Shown here: positions 6,188 to 12,379 of the stretch, piece by piece
How positions within the stretch are numbered: position 1 is the stretch's first letter
Layout: each line of letters starts with the position of its first letter
NCBI GenBank assembly: GCA_050260355.1
Contig: JBLNBZ010000042.1
Coordinates: 1 to 12,782, forward strand
Source: CADEFX01 sp050260355
GTDB lineage: Bacteria > Pseudomonadota > Alphaproteobacteria > Rhizobiales > Hyphomicrobiaceae
Direction: 5' to 3'
Length of the DNA stretch: 12,782 nucleotides
Notes under the pieces: generated by a model
Told to the model about the DNA's origin: nothing
The model's database searches: none
What the model saw: only the letters and a program-made list of their open reading frames with translations
Program-made: the position numbers and the translations under genes

Positions 6188-6656
6188 GCTGCCTGCGCCC
6201 ATGGTGTTTTTCAAGCGCCTGCCGCACGGCGAGGGGCTACCGCTGCCGGCCTATGCGAGCGCCGGTGCGGCAGGTCTCGACCTGCGCGCCGCCATTCAGC
6301 CCGACCAGGTCGTGCTCATGCGTGCGGGGCATCGCATGCTGTTTCCGACCGGCTTTGCCATAGAGATTCCGCCTGGCTTCGAGGGTCAGGTCCGGCCGCG
6401 CTCGGGCTATGCCATCAAGCACGGTATCACGGTTGCCAACAGTCCCGGCACCATCGACAGCGACTACCGCGGCGAGATCCTCGTGTGCCTCACGCACCGC
6501 GGTGGGCTCGACGACACGCAAGTCGAAATCAGGCGGGGCGATCGCATCGCGCAACTGGTGATCGCGCCGGTGGTGCGGGCGGTGGCGATCGAGGCGCAGG
6601 TGTTGGGCGGCACGCCGCGTGGGGCGAACGGCTTTGGCTCGACGGGGGTCGCTTGA
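6180..6656 (+). CDS. dut: dUTP diphosphatase (dUTPase)
   Basis: 158 residues, typical of the homotrimeric dUTPase family, which hydrolyses dUTP to dUMP and pyrophosphate, limiting uracil in DNA and feeding dTMP synthesis. All five motifs are present in order: AGAAGLDLRA (28-37), VRPRSGYA (71-78), SPGTIDSDYRGEI (88-100), RRGDRIAQLVIAPV (118-131) and the mobile C-terminal RGANGFGSTG (147-156). ATG 6180 lies inside the end of the VRR-NUC gene with GAGGAAG upstream (6165-6171). The gene is followed by an overlapping TTG start. Likely acts in the cytoplasm for phage DNA synthesis; no sign of inactivation. Confidence 0.97.
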   Translation: MHELPAPMVFFKRLPHGEGLPLPAYASAGAAGLDLRAAIQPDQVVLMRAGHRMLFPTGFAIEIPPGFEGQVRPRSGYAIKHGITVANSPGTIDSDYRGEILVCLTHRGGLDDTQVEIRRGDRIAQLVIAPVVRAVAIEAQVLGGTPRGANGFGSTGVA

Positions 6657-7315
6657 GCACGACATTCGAGACGCGCAAGCTCGAGCGCCAGCGCAAGGCG
6701 GTGCTGCGGGCGCGCCCCAAATCTGGCAAGCGTATCATCACGCTGCCCTCGCAGAGCTGGATGGTGGCGAACGACGTCACGTGCGAGCGTGTGGAGACGC
6801 GCATGCAGCGTGCGCTCAATACGCTGCGCGTTTATCCCGATCTCGACCGGCGCTATCGGCTCGGATTCAAAACGGCCTGGCCCGATATTCCGCCGGAGCG
6901 CTGGGAGGAGTGGCGGCGCTACGACAGCGAGGATGAGCGCGCGCACTTGAATAGCATCATCAGCCGCTTCGAGCCGACCAGTCGGGACGTATCGGACTTC
7001 GAGGGCAACCTGTCGACGCGGCCCTTCGACTGGTTTCGCGTTCTCGACGCCGACGACCGCTGGATCGTCAAGCGTGTGGCCTGGGGCTTGAGCCTGTCGT
7101 TTCTGGCCGAGCTCAAGAACTGCTCGCGTCAGTACATGTCGCAGCGCTACGCCGACTGCGTGCTGAGATTGTGGGTGGAGGCTATTGCTCAGGCGGCTGA
7201 GACGTCGCGGACGCCGATTGACGGCATCGTCTACGTGCCTGGCGCCAACATGCGCGCCGCACAAGCGTCCGACGCCGGCGTGCGTTCCGAGCGGCGCGTG
7301 GTGGAGGCGGGATGA
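6653..7315 (+). CDS. DUF6362-like protein with C-terminal helix-turn-helix
   Basis: About 220 residues. The best start is TTG 6653, overlapping the dUTPase stop (6654-6656) by 2 bp, with GGGGG at 6644-6648; ATGs further in would remove conserved-looking sequence, and starts further upstream read through the dUTPase frame. The order VETRMQRALNTL (47-58), GFKTAWPDIP (71-80), FDWFRVLDADDRWIVKRVAWGLSLSFLAEL (125-154) resembles DUF6362, a phage family whose end looks like a sigma-factor region-4 or small-terminase helix-turn-helix (SRQYMSQRYADCVLRLW, 158-174). The family name is from memory of the pattern and needs a profile check. A DNA-binding or regulatory role is inferred. The C-terminal 40 residues are polar and variable-looking. 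Confidence 0.75.
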   Translation: MSTTFETRKLERQRKAVLRARPKSGKRIITLPSQSWMVANDVTCERVETRMQRALNTLRVYPDLDRRYRLGFKTAWPDIPPERWEEWRRYDSEDERAHLNSIISRFEPTSRDVSDFEGNLSTRPFDWFRVLDADDRWIVKRVAWGLSLSFLAELKNCSRQYMSQRYADCVLRLWVEAIAQAAETSRTPIDGIVYVPGANMRAAQASDAGVRSERRVVEAG

Positions 7316-7743
7316 TGCGGCGCGGTGGACGGCACACGGCGGCGAGCCTGCGCAAGGCGGTCATCGCCGAGCTCGACTGGGCGGCGATCTATCTGATCGG
7401 TGAGCCGAGGGGGCCGGTGCGGCTCGGCATCACCAACGATCCCGACAACCAGCTGGCGGTGATCCGCCGCAACTGCACGGCGGCCGACACCGAGATCCGC
7501 TACGAAGGCTGGGCGCCGCGCCGGATCGTGGAGCGCATCGAGGAGGCTGTGCTGCAGAAAGCTGCGGCCAAGGGCATGATCCTGCGCAAGAGCGTGCTGC
7601 AGTTGACGGCCGAGCAGGGTCGGCGCGAGATCGAGCGCACCGTGCGCATTCACGGCCTCGTCCTGGCTGATCGTGCCGGCTTTGGCGAGGTGGTGGCGCT
7701 CAAGGAGGGCGAGTACCGCGCGCGCTACGCGCGCCGCGCCTAG
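7315..7743 (+). CDS. GIY-YIG/MUG113-like protein
   Basis: 142 residues from ATG 7315. A second ATG at 7312 is in frame, but GGAGG (7303-7307) is better spaced for 7315. Near the N-terminus AAIYLIGEPRGPVRLGIT (24-41 counted from the first ATG) has the two-strand arrangement of the GIY-YIG fold in the T5orf172/MUG113 style, followed by D-P, an I-R-R stretch and a helix with VERIEEAVL (73-81) that supplies an acidic residue. The first strand lacks a clear G-I-Y triad, so catalysis is uncertain. The C-terminal part is helical and basic, ending EYRARYARRA. The start overlaps the preceding stop, and the 3' end overlaps the convergent leftward gene by 44 bp. Confidence 0.75.
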   Translation: MRRGGRHTAASLRKAVIAELDWAAIYLIGEPRGPVRLGITNDPDNQLAVIRRNCTAADTEIRYEGWAPRRIVERIEEAVLQKAAAKGMILRKSVLQLTAEQGRREIERTVRIHGLVLADRAGFGEVVALKEGEYRARYARRA

Positions 7744-7954
7744 CGGCGTTGAGTGGGACGCCGTGCATGGGTGTCCAGTCCTGCCCGCGCTGCACTAGCC
7801 GGTATAAATGGCAGGGCCAGCACACGAGCACGTAGAGCCCGCGCAGGCTCTTGTCGGCGTCGTTGCCGAATACCACGGCGCCAGCCAGCAGTTGCGGGGT
7901 GTCGCCGCACTGTGGACACGGATTGCGACCGACGATCCCGCGATTGACGGCCAT
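7700..7954 (-). CDS. Small zinc-ribbon protein
   Basis: 84 residues. Two Cys pairs, CPQC (13-16) and CWPC (45-48), are 28 residues apart, a zinc-ribbon arrangement; between them lies a hydrophobic GLYVLVCWPC strand. The C-terminus is basic (ARRGARSARGTRPP) and is encoded by DNA overlapping the convergent GIY-YIG-like gene by 44 bp. The ATG shares one base with the preceding stop (TGATG), so it is probably translated by coupling. Last gene of the leftward arm. Function unknown; nucleic-acid or protein binding is possible. Confidence 0.75.
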   Translation of the reverse strand: MAVNRGIVGRNPCPQCGDTPQLLAGAVVFGNDADKSLRGLYVLVCWPCHLYRLVQRGQDWTPMHGVPLNAARRGARSARGTRPP

Positions 7955-8286
7955 CAGCGCGGCGCCACCCAGATGTTCGGCACGAGCGATCCGTCGAGGC
8001 CGTACCAGGTTATGATCGCCTGGCAGGTATCGGCGATGCCGTGCATTTCGGCGCGAGCTTCAATGTCGACGCTGGCTTGCGCGTAGGCGTGGAAGTAGGT
8101 CTGCGGCCGCCGTCGCATGAGGGTGTCGAAGACGATATGCGCGGTGGGGGCGGCGTAGCCGGCGCAGTGGCGCTGTGCCCAGTCGATATGGGCGGCGGCG
8201 CGCGCGCCATCGACGATGGCGGCGTTGTTCTGCGCGCCGGCGGCGTTTGTCCACAGGATCAGCAAAAAAGCCGCCGTCATTTTCAT
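7954..8286 (-). CDS. Small exported protein with two cysteines
   Basis: 110 residues from ATG 8286 (ATG 8280 two codons in is also possible). Residues 1-19 are a clear signal peptide: MKMTAAFLLILW then TNAAGA-Q with an AxA-type cleavage site. The mature part has two Cys (C41 in RHCAGY, C88 in DTCQA) that could form a periplasmic disulphide, and a YGLDGS-containing end. It resembles small secreted proteins of unknown function in alphaproteobacteria. It has its own upstream region: the -10-like TATAAA (minus strand 8326-8321) inside an operator-like site. A moron-type gene acting in the envelope is an inference; a lysis role cannot be excluded. Confidence 0.75.
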   Translation of the reverse strand: MKMTAAFLLILWTNAAGAQNNAAIVDGARAAAHIDWAQRHCAGYAAPTAHIVFDTLMRRRPQTYFHAYAQASVDIEARAEMHGIADTCQAIITWYGLDGSLVPNIWVAPR

Positions 8287-8317
8287 GTCGCAATTTTTCC
8301 CCGGCTTCACCACGAAG

Positions 8318-8334
8318 GTCTTTATACTGTGGAC
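8318..8334 (-). promoter_or_regulatory. GTC-N11-GAC operator-like site D
   Basis: GTC (8318-8320), spacer TTTATACTGTG, GAC (8332-8334); with flanks the arms are AGGTC and GACCT. On the minus strand the spacer contains the -10-like TATAAA, and the site ends 31 bp before the exported-protein ATG. Placement over a likely promoter supports a regulatory role. Confidence 0.4.
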
Positions 8335-8473
8335 CTGCCGGCGCCACCCCGCGCGCTGGCAAAGCCGTGTCGGCACGTGTCGCATTTGCGTATCTTCCCC
8401 GCTGCCGGCATGGCCTTGGCGAGGCTCTTGTCTGCTCTCCCGTACAGCTTGGGCAAGGCACGAGCTTCGCAAT

Positions 8474-8509
8474 GGCCTCTCCCTCTCGGTCCCTTCGGAG
8501 GGAGAGGCC
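8474..8509 (-). terminator. Perfect 12-bp hairpin, likely transcription end of upstream leftward genes
   Basis: GGCCTCTCCCTC (8474-8485) and GAGGGAGAGGCC (8498-8509) pair perfectly around a 12-nt loop. It starts 45 bp after the stop of the leftward membrane-protein gene. No U-run follows on the minus strand (TTTA follows on the plus strand), so it may be a REP-like element acting as a stabiliser or attenuator. The arms recur at 4366-4387 in the primase gene. Confidence 0.5.
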
Positions 8510-8553
8510 TTTAGGCGATCGAGCGCGGGCCCGCCAACACGCCGCCGGCAAAT

Positions 8554-8862
8554 TTATTTGATCTTCTCGCGCGGCACAAACACCGCCTTGCCGTCGCGCT
8601 CCTCGATGCCGACGAACCTGGTGCTGAGCCAGCGTCCGCCGACGTGCACCATGCAACCCGAGTGGAACGACCATTGCACGTTCTCGGCCTGCAGCGCCCA
8701 AGTTTCCAGGCAGCCGTTGCGATCGAAATAGACATAGACGCCGACGCAAAAGGCGACGAGGGTGACGCCGATGGCGAGGATGACCGTCACGAAGGATAGG
8801 GCCGTGCCGAGGCCATCGACGAGCTTGTCGGCAAACCGGTCGCGAGCGTATTGCGTGATCAT
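8554..8862 (-). CDS. Single-pass membrane protein, unknown function
   Basis: 102 residues. One strong transmembrane segment spans about 20-46 (ALSFVTVILAIGVTLVAFCVGVYVYF), preceded by a short charged N-terminus. The rest (47-102) contains two Cys (C51, C70), possibly a disulphide if it faces the periplasm, and ends in a basic tail (VPREKIK). ATG 8862 has AAGGAGAA upstream and overlaps the preceding stop (ATGA), so it is co-translated with it. It does not match a holin, which usually has two or three segments and a short basic tail. It could be an envelope-acting accessory protein. Confidence 0.8.
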   Translation of the reverse strand: MITQYARDRFADKLVDGLGTALSFVTVILAIGVTLVAFCVGVYVYFDRNGCLETWALQAENVQWSFHSGCMVHVGGRWLSTRFVGIEERDGKAVFVPREKIK

Positions 8863-9161
8863 GATGCGTTCTCCTTGGTGGCTTCCCAGCGATTGAGCTG
8901 CTCGATGACGAGCTCGCGCAGGATCATGGTATTCAGCTCGAGCACGCCGAGCACTTTTTCCGGATCACCCTGCGCGCCGGCAACGAAGGCTTGCGCCAGC
9001 ACCTGCAGGAGCTGGCGCGTGAGGATGTCGAGACCCTCGAAGTCGCGGCTGGCGAGAATGCGCACCAGCAGAGTATTGAGCAGTGTGTCGATGCCGCCGA
9101 TCTCCCGGCGCGAGGCGGCGCGCACGCCGGCATCGGCATCGGCTGTCGTGGCGGGCGGCAT
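8859..9161 (-). CDS. Hypothetical all-helical protein
   Basis: 100 residues, not recognised. After a polar N-terminus the sequence is a run of amphipathic helices rich in Leu/Ile/Val (IDTLLNTLLVRIL, LDILTRQLLQVLAQAFV, VLGVLELNTMILRELVIEQLNRW), suggesting an oligomerising helical bundle. No Cys, signal or membrane segment. ATG 9161 follows the previous stop by 2 bp with only a weak AGG ribosome site, so translation probably relies on coupling; the 3' end overlaps the membrane-protein gene by 4 bp. Confidence 0.75.
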   Translation of the reverse strand: MPPATTADADAGVRAASRREIGGIDTLLNTLLVRILASRDFEGLDILTRQLLQVLAQAFVAGAQGDPEKVLGVLELNTMILRELVIEQLNRWEATKENAS

Positions 9162-9163
9162 GG

Positions 9164-9373
9164 TTACAGACCTGCGGCCTCGCGTCCGCGCGGCGTGATA
9201 CGCACGTGCAGTCCAGCTTGGCGCTGATCGCGCTCGAGCAGCTTCTGGCGGATCAGGCGCTGTGTTGTGTCGGGCAGCTCCTTGACCGGGAAGAACTTGC
9301 CGGTGGCCTCGTTGTGGGCGGCGATGCGTTGCAGGAATGCGATGTCGGACGGACGCAGCTTGAGCGGCGCCAT
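9164..9373 (-). CDS. Small winged-helix-like protein
   Basis: 69 residues from ATG 9373, with AAGGAGA at good spacing. The pattern LRPSDIAFLQRIAAHNEATG, then ELPDTTQRLIRQKLLERD, then LHVRITPRGREAAGL looks like a winged helix: recognition helix around residues 36-47 and the wing ending in the common ITPxGREA motif. A DNA-binding role, perhaps transcriptional, is plausible but it could equally be a protein-protein module. It sits 24 bp after the ParB-like gene and just before the helical protein. Confidence 0.75.
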   Translation of the reverse strand: MAPLKLRPSDIAFLQRIAAHNEATGKFFPVKELPDTTQRLIRQKLLERDQRQAGLHVRITPRGREAAGL

Positions 9374-9397
9374 GGCACGGTCTCCTTCGCTTTTCGT

Positions 9398-10219
9398 TCA
9401 GATCCTCGACACGTCCAGGCCATCCATGGCGATGGGGCGTGTGGGCAGGGGGAACTTGTCCATGCGTGTGCGCTTGCGGAACAGGTTCCAGGCGTGGATG
9501 ACTGCCCACAGCTGGGAGCGCTGGCGCAGCGCGTAGTGCGGCCCGCTCATGCGCCCCTTGATGGTGCGCTCGCGCAGAGCGTGGGCGGCGTCGCCCTTGT
9601 AGGCCGGTATGCCGGTGCGAAAGACATCGACGAAGCTGCGCGCCTTCTGATCCTCGCCGAGCAGCTCGCCCCCCAGATAGGAGACGGCGGCAAGGATGCC
9701 GGGCGACACGCCGGTGATACCCAGATTGTGGTCGGATATGCGCACCCATTCGAGAAGGTTCTTGTGACGCTCGAGGATTTCGAGCGACTCCGAGATCGTG
9801 ACGCGCCCCTCGACTCGACCCTGCTTGATGCGCCACAAATTGGCGACGACGGTGCCGAGCCTGTTGGATTGCGGCAGGCCCTGGATGCGCAGGTAGTCAC
9901 TTATGCGGCGCGGCCGGCCGGTATCGATTGTCCGGCGCACGTCGGTGGGCAGGCCGAACACGACGAAGCTTTGGAACGGTACGCCGGCCTCGATGCAGGC
10001 GTGCAGACGGTGTTGGCCGTCGAGCATCAGACCGTCGCCGTTGAAGCGGATCGGGCTGCCGTCGGCGATCCAGCGACTTTGCGCCATGTCGCGCGCGTAG
10101 GCGGCGATGGTGGCTTTGGACAGGCCGCGGTTCTCGGTGTTGTTGCCGAGCCATTTCTTGGCCATCTCCGGCGTGATAGTGACGATCTGCATCGTCGGTG
10201 TTTGGGTACGCTTGCTCAT
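9398..10219 (-). CDS. ParB-like N-domain (DGQHR-type) phage protein
   Basis: 273 residues. The N-terminal part fits the ParB/Srx-like fold: ITPEMAKKWLGNNTENRGLS (15-34), IAAYARDMAQSRW (38-50), PIRFNGDGLMLDGQHRLHA (56-74) with the hallmark LDGQHRL (66-72), then VVFGLPTDVRRTIDTGRPR (86-104). The remainder is helical. ParB/Srx-fold proteins can bind or hydrolyse nucleotides (CTP in ParB); the role of this phage branch is not established. It lacks an obvious ParB DNA-binding helix-turn-helix and a ParA partner, so plasmid-style partition is unlikely. ATG 10219 has AGGAGA (10231-10226) upstream. Located centrally in the leftward arm. Confidence 0.8.
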   Translation of the reverse strand: MSKRTQTPTMQIVTITPEMAKKWLGNNTENRGLSKATIAAYARDMAQSRWIADGSPIRFNGDGLMLDGQHRLHACIEAGVPFQSFVVFGLPTDVRRTIDTGRPRRISDYLRIQGLPQSNRLGTVVANLWRIKQGRVEGRVTISESLEILERHKNLLEWVRISDHNLGITGVSPGILAAVSYLGGELLGEDQKARSFVDVFRTGIPAYKGDAAHALRERTIKGRMSGPHYALRQRSQLWAVIHAWNLFRKRTRMDKFPLPTRPIAMDGLDVSRI

Positions 10220-10237
10220 TCTGCTCTCCTAGCTTGA

Positions 10238-10459
10238 CTAGTCGCCCAGGTGGCGACAGGCGCATGGGGCGATCTCGATAGATTCAATCGGCGTGATATG
10301 GCGCATGCCACACTTGGGACAATCGTCGTCGCACTCGGCCGACCAATCGTCGTCCCACGTCGCGCCGCAACGTGGGCATCGATAGCTATTGCGCAAGGCG
10401 GGCTGACAATACGGGTTCTCCTGCCACTGGTGTTCGCAGTCGTCACGTTTCTCACGCAT
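10238..10459 (-). CDS. Small zinc-ribbon protein, Cys-rich
   Basis: 73 residues. CPRC (28-31) and CPKC (47-50) form a zinc ribbon separated by an acidic loop (DDDWSAECDDD). Additional Cys/His (C8, H10, C18, C66, C68, H70) may bind a second metal. ATG 10459 overlaps the preceding stop by 8 bp and has GGAG eight bases upstream. The acidic character argues against simple DNA binding; a protein adaptor is possible. Function unknown. Confidence 0.8.
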   Translation of the reverse strand: MREKRDDCEHQWQENPYCQPALRNSYRCPRCGATWDDDWSAECDDDCPKCGMRHITPIESIEIAPCACRHLGD

Positions 10460-10889
10460 CGCTCGCGCTCCATTGTTCTTGATCGGCGGCAGCTTTCTGC
10501 AATCCGCACACCTCACGCGCGCGGGTGATGAAGGTGGCGAGCTCGGGGATTGCGCGAGTCGCCGGAAGCTGGAGCTCGGCGAGCTCCTTGACGAGCTTGA
10601 TGGCGTCGATGGCATGCGGCTTGTCGCCGAGCTCGAGCCAGGTCTCGCCCTGGCTTTGCCGATCGGTGATGATGAGTACGGGCTCGGGCAGCTCGTGCTC
10701 ATAGAGAAGGACGCTGCCGAAGGCGGGCGCGATGGTTGCGTGCTGGTCGAGGCGCCAGCTTTGGTCGAGCCAATGCTGAGCCCAGGCCTTGGCCTTGGCG
10801 ATGAGCTCTTCGTGCGAGGCATCGCTGTTGAGTTCAAAGCTGATGGCCAGGCGCACGTTGAACAGCAGATCGAAGCAATGCTGCGTCAT
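10452..10889 (-). CDS. Hypothetical protein
   Basis: 145 residues, not recognised. It has an alpha/beta look: FNVRLAISFEL strand, a helix EELIAKAKAWAQHWL, the strand PVLIITDRQ and a helical end. No motif, signal peptide or membrane segment. ATG 10889 is preceded by CAGGAGA and overlaps the previous stop by 4 bp; the 3' end overlaps the zinc-ribbon gene by 8 bp, so three genes in a row appear coupled. Confidence 0.75.
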   Translation of the reverse strand: MTQHCFDLLFNVRLAISFELNSDASHEELIAKAKAWAQHWLDQSWRLDQHATIAPAFGSVLLYEHELPEPVLIITDRQSQGETWLELGDKPHAIDAIKLVKELAELQLPATRAIPELATFITRAREVCGLQKAAADQEQWSASDA

Positions 10890-11467
10890 GGTGCGACTAT
10901 CTCCTGTATCGGTTCGATGCGCGTGCCGCAGGCCCGCAGGGCGTCGAACAGCCGTGCGATCAGCCGAGGGTCCTCCGGCGGGTCGAAATTGCGTGGCGGC
11001 AGCAACATCAGGCGACCCGAATAATCGCTGACAGGCTGCTCTTCACTCCAGATCGTCGGGCCTACATCGCTGGCGATCTTGCCGCCGAGCGGCTTGCGCT
11101 CGATGACGCGCTTGGCAATCATTATGCGCTCATGATCGGCGGCGCAGCCGATGAGGACCTCCTCGCGATCCGGGTACTGGCTGGGCGGCAGCAACTCGTC
11201 GAATTTCTCGCTTGGCGGTCGCGTGATCATCCAGGCTTCGTAGATGTTGACATATCGCTCGACGCGCAGCAGGGCGAATGCCATTTGCATTGCCCGCAGC
11301 ACCGCAACTTTTTGCTCCTCGTTGCCCCACCTCGGCGTCCAGCTGCATTGCTGTCCGTCGCGTGACCAGGTGAAAAAGATGCAGTGGGCCTGCCCATCGT
11401 TGCGCACGACGCGCGCAGCCTGATCGAGGCCATACTCGATGAGGTCTTTGAGAGCCTCGCGGTTCAT
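10886..11467 (-). CDS. Hypothetical protein
   Basis: 193 residues, not recognised. The N-terminal half (ALKDLIEYGLDQAARVV, HCIFFTWSRDG, KVAVLRAMQMAFALLRVERYVNIYEAWMI) looks like a compact alpha/beta domain with a strand pair around IFFTW; the second half contains EVLIGCAADHERIMIAKRVI and a Pro-rich turn. No catalytic motif can be claimed. ATG 11467 is nine bases after the preceding stop with a GTGAGG ribosome site. Its stop overlaps the following start. Confidence 0.75.
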   Translation of the reverse strand: MNREALKDLIEYGLDQAARVVRNDGQAHCIFFTWSRDGQQCSWTPRWGNEEQKVAVLRAMQMAFALLRVERYVNIYEAWMITRPPSEKFDELLPPSQYPDREEVLIGCAADHERIMIAKRVIERKPLGGKIASDVGPTIWSEEQPVSDYSGRLMLLPPRNFDPPEDPRLIARLFDALRACGTRIEPIQEIVAP

Positions 11468-11476
11468 GGCGCAACC

Positions 11477-12079
11477 TCACTGGCATCCGGGAACGAGGGA
11501 GAGCGCATAGGTGCGCCCCTCGATGGTGACGACGTTGAGCGGGCCATCGCCGGCGACGTACTCGGAGAGCTCGGCAAAGGCCGCATTGAACTCGGCGTGA
11601 GCGGCGCGCTGCGGCCCGTCCTCGGGGGTTGTGACCTCGATGGCTTCCAGGTAGTGGCGCACACCGTCGATATCGATGCGTGCGAACAGCTTGCCCTTCT
11701 CGGCGCCGGCGGTCTTTCCCCAGGCTTGCCAGGCGATGCCGCTGGCGTCGAGGTCGAGATCGAGGACGCCGTCGCGGTGGAGCCGTATGGGCCAGCGGCC
11801 ATTGTCGATCAACTCGCGGACCGACTTGCCGGCGATGCGCAGTTCGATGGCCGGCTCAGGTCCGACGTCGTCCTCGTCGTAAAGCTCGGAGGCGAACACC
11901 TGCACGGCTTTGAGGAATGAGGCGATGGGAGCGCGGCCGCGCTGATTGGCCAGGTGCAGCAGGTCGCAGATCAGGTCGCCGATGGCTTCATCCATTTCGT
12001 GGGCGAGGTCCTGACCAGTTGCGCGGGCAAAGATTGCGAGGGCTTTGCGCGCCCATTCGGCTCTGTGTTCATTCGACAT
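11477..12079 (-). CDS. Hypothetical phage protein
   Basis: 200 residues. The frame is open to 12136, but ATG 12079 (MSNEHRAEW) is chosen because the extra codons read through a leader that is shared at nucleotide level with the helicase gene. The N-terminus (DLAHEMDEAIGDLICDLLHLANQRGRAPIASFLKA, in pieces) is a helical motif seen in alphaproteobacterial phage proteins of unknown function. The C-terminal half has beta-rich stretches. The gene starts after an operator-like site (12129-12145), so it probably heads a transcription sub-unit of the leftward arm. Confidence 0.8.
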   Translation of the reverse strand: MSNEHRAEWARKALAIFARATGQDLAHEMDEAIGDLICDLLHLANQRGRAPIASFLKAVQVFASELYDEDDVGPEPAIELRIAGKSVRELIDNGRWPIRLHRDGVLDLDLDASGIAWQAWGKTAGAEKGKLFARIDIDGVRHYLEAIEVTTPEDGPQRAAHAEFNAAFAELSEYVAGDGPLNVVTIEGRTYALSLVPGCQ

Positions 12080-12080
12080 G

Positions 12081-12098
12081 CAGGTGCTCCGTTGCTCT
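12081..12098 (-). promoter_or_regulatory. Shared 5' leader/ribosome-binding element, copy 2
   Basis: On the minus strand this reads AGAGCAACGGAGCACCTG, two bases before ATG 12079. It differs at two positions from the helicase leader (879-896). GGAG is a reasonable ribosome site; the longer match suggests common ancestry of the leaders or a post-transcriptional target. Confidence 0.5.
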
Positions 12099-12128
12099 TG
12101 CTCGAAGCGGGTTGCTCGATCCCGCCAA

Positions 12129-12145
12129 GTCCACACTCTTTAGAC
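12129..12145 (-). promoter_or_regulatory. GTC-N11-GAC operator-like site E
   Basis: Minus strand: GTC, spacer TAAAGAGTGTG, GAC followed by TT. It lies in the gap between the leftward genes at 12148 and 12079 and ends 49 bp before ATG 12079. ATAGTCTA at its edge is the same octamer as in the centre of the perfect palindrome at 4781-4803. Confidence 0.4.
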
Positions 12146-12147
12146 TA

Positions 12148-12372
12148 TCAAAGCGACTTTTTTCCTTCAAACCGCATGGCAGCTGCGGCCAACAGCTGAG
12201 ACTCGTCGCTGGCCGAAAGGATCGGCCGATTACCGAAGGAGACAAGCTCGAGATAATCGGCGCGCTCGATCGTGCCGGCCCTGAACGGCCGCCGCCAGAA
12301 ATAGGGCAGCGGCTTGCCGTCCTTCTCGAGCACGCCGCCGTTGGCATGCCACTTTACAAGTTTCAGGGCCAC
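12148..12372 (-). CDS. Small hypothetical protein
   Basis: 74 residues from GTG 12372, seven bases after the preceding stop and with AGG of CTAGGCG as ribosome site; in-frame starts further upstream would read through the neighbouring gene. The sequence (VKWHANGGVLEKDGKPLPYFW, in two parts, and TIERADYLELVSFGNRPILSASD) suggests a small beta-rich fold; no motif recognised. Ends just before the operator-like site, so it may belong to the upstream transcript. Confidence 0.6.
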   Translation of the reverse strand: MALKLVKWHANGGVLEKDGKPLPYFWRRPFRAGTIERADYLELVSFGNRPILSASDESQLLAAAAMRFEGKKSL

Positions 12373-12379
12373 GTTGCGC

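Larger units (their letters stand above)
8287..8553. other. 267-bp gap with operator-like site and hairpin
   Basis: No convincing gene is seen on either strand; possible frames are Arg-rich shadows. The region holds the GTC-N11-GAC site at 8318-8334, a -10-like TATAAA on the minus strand (8326-8321) without a clear -35, and a perfect 12-bp inverted repeat at 8474-8509. It separates the last two leftward genes from the rest of the leftward arm. Confidence 0.55.

Noticed and set aside
8554..8862. Membrane protein as a holin
   Set aside because: Only one membrane segment and a 55-residue soluble tail; no adjacent endolysin or spanin.
8859..9836. 325-codon minus-strand frame as one gene
   Set aside because: Its end is the 100-residue helical protein from ATG 9161; the upstream part is out of frame with the better-supported ParB-like and winged-helix genes.
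9398..10219. Plasmid-type ParB and therefore a plasmid-like replicon
   Set aside because: No ParA, no parS-like repeats and no clear ParB helix-turn-helix in the window.
11477..12136. Upstream start at 12136 for the 200-residue protein
   Set aside because: The extra residues read through the shared leader and operator-like region; ATG 12079 has a proper ribosome site.
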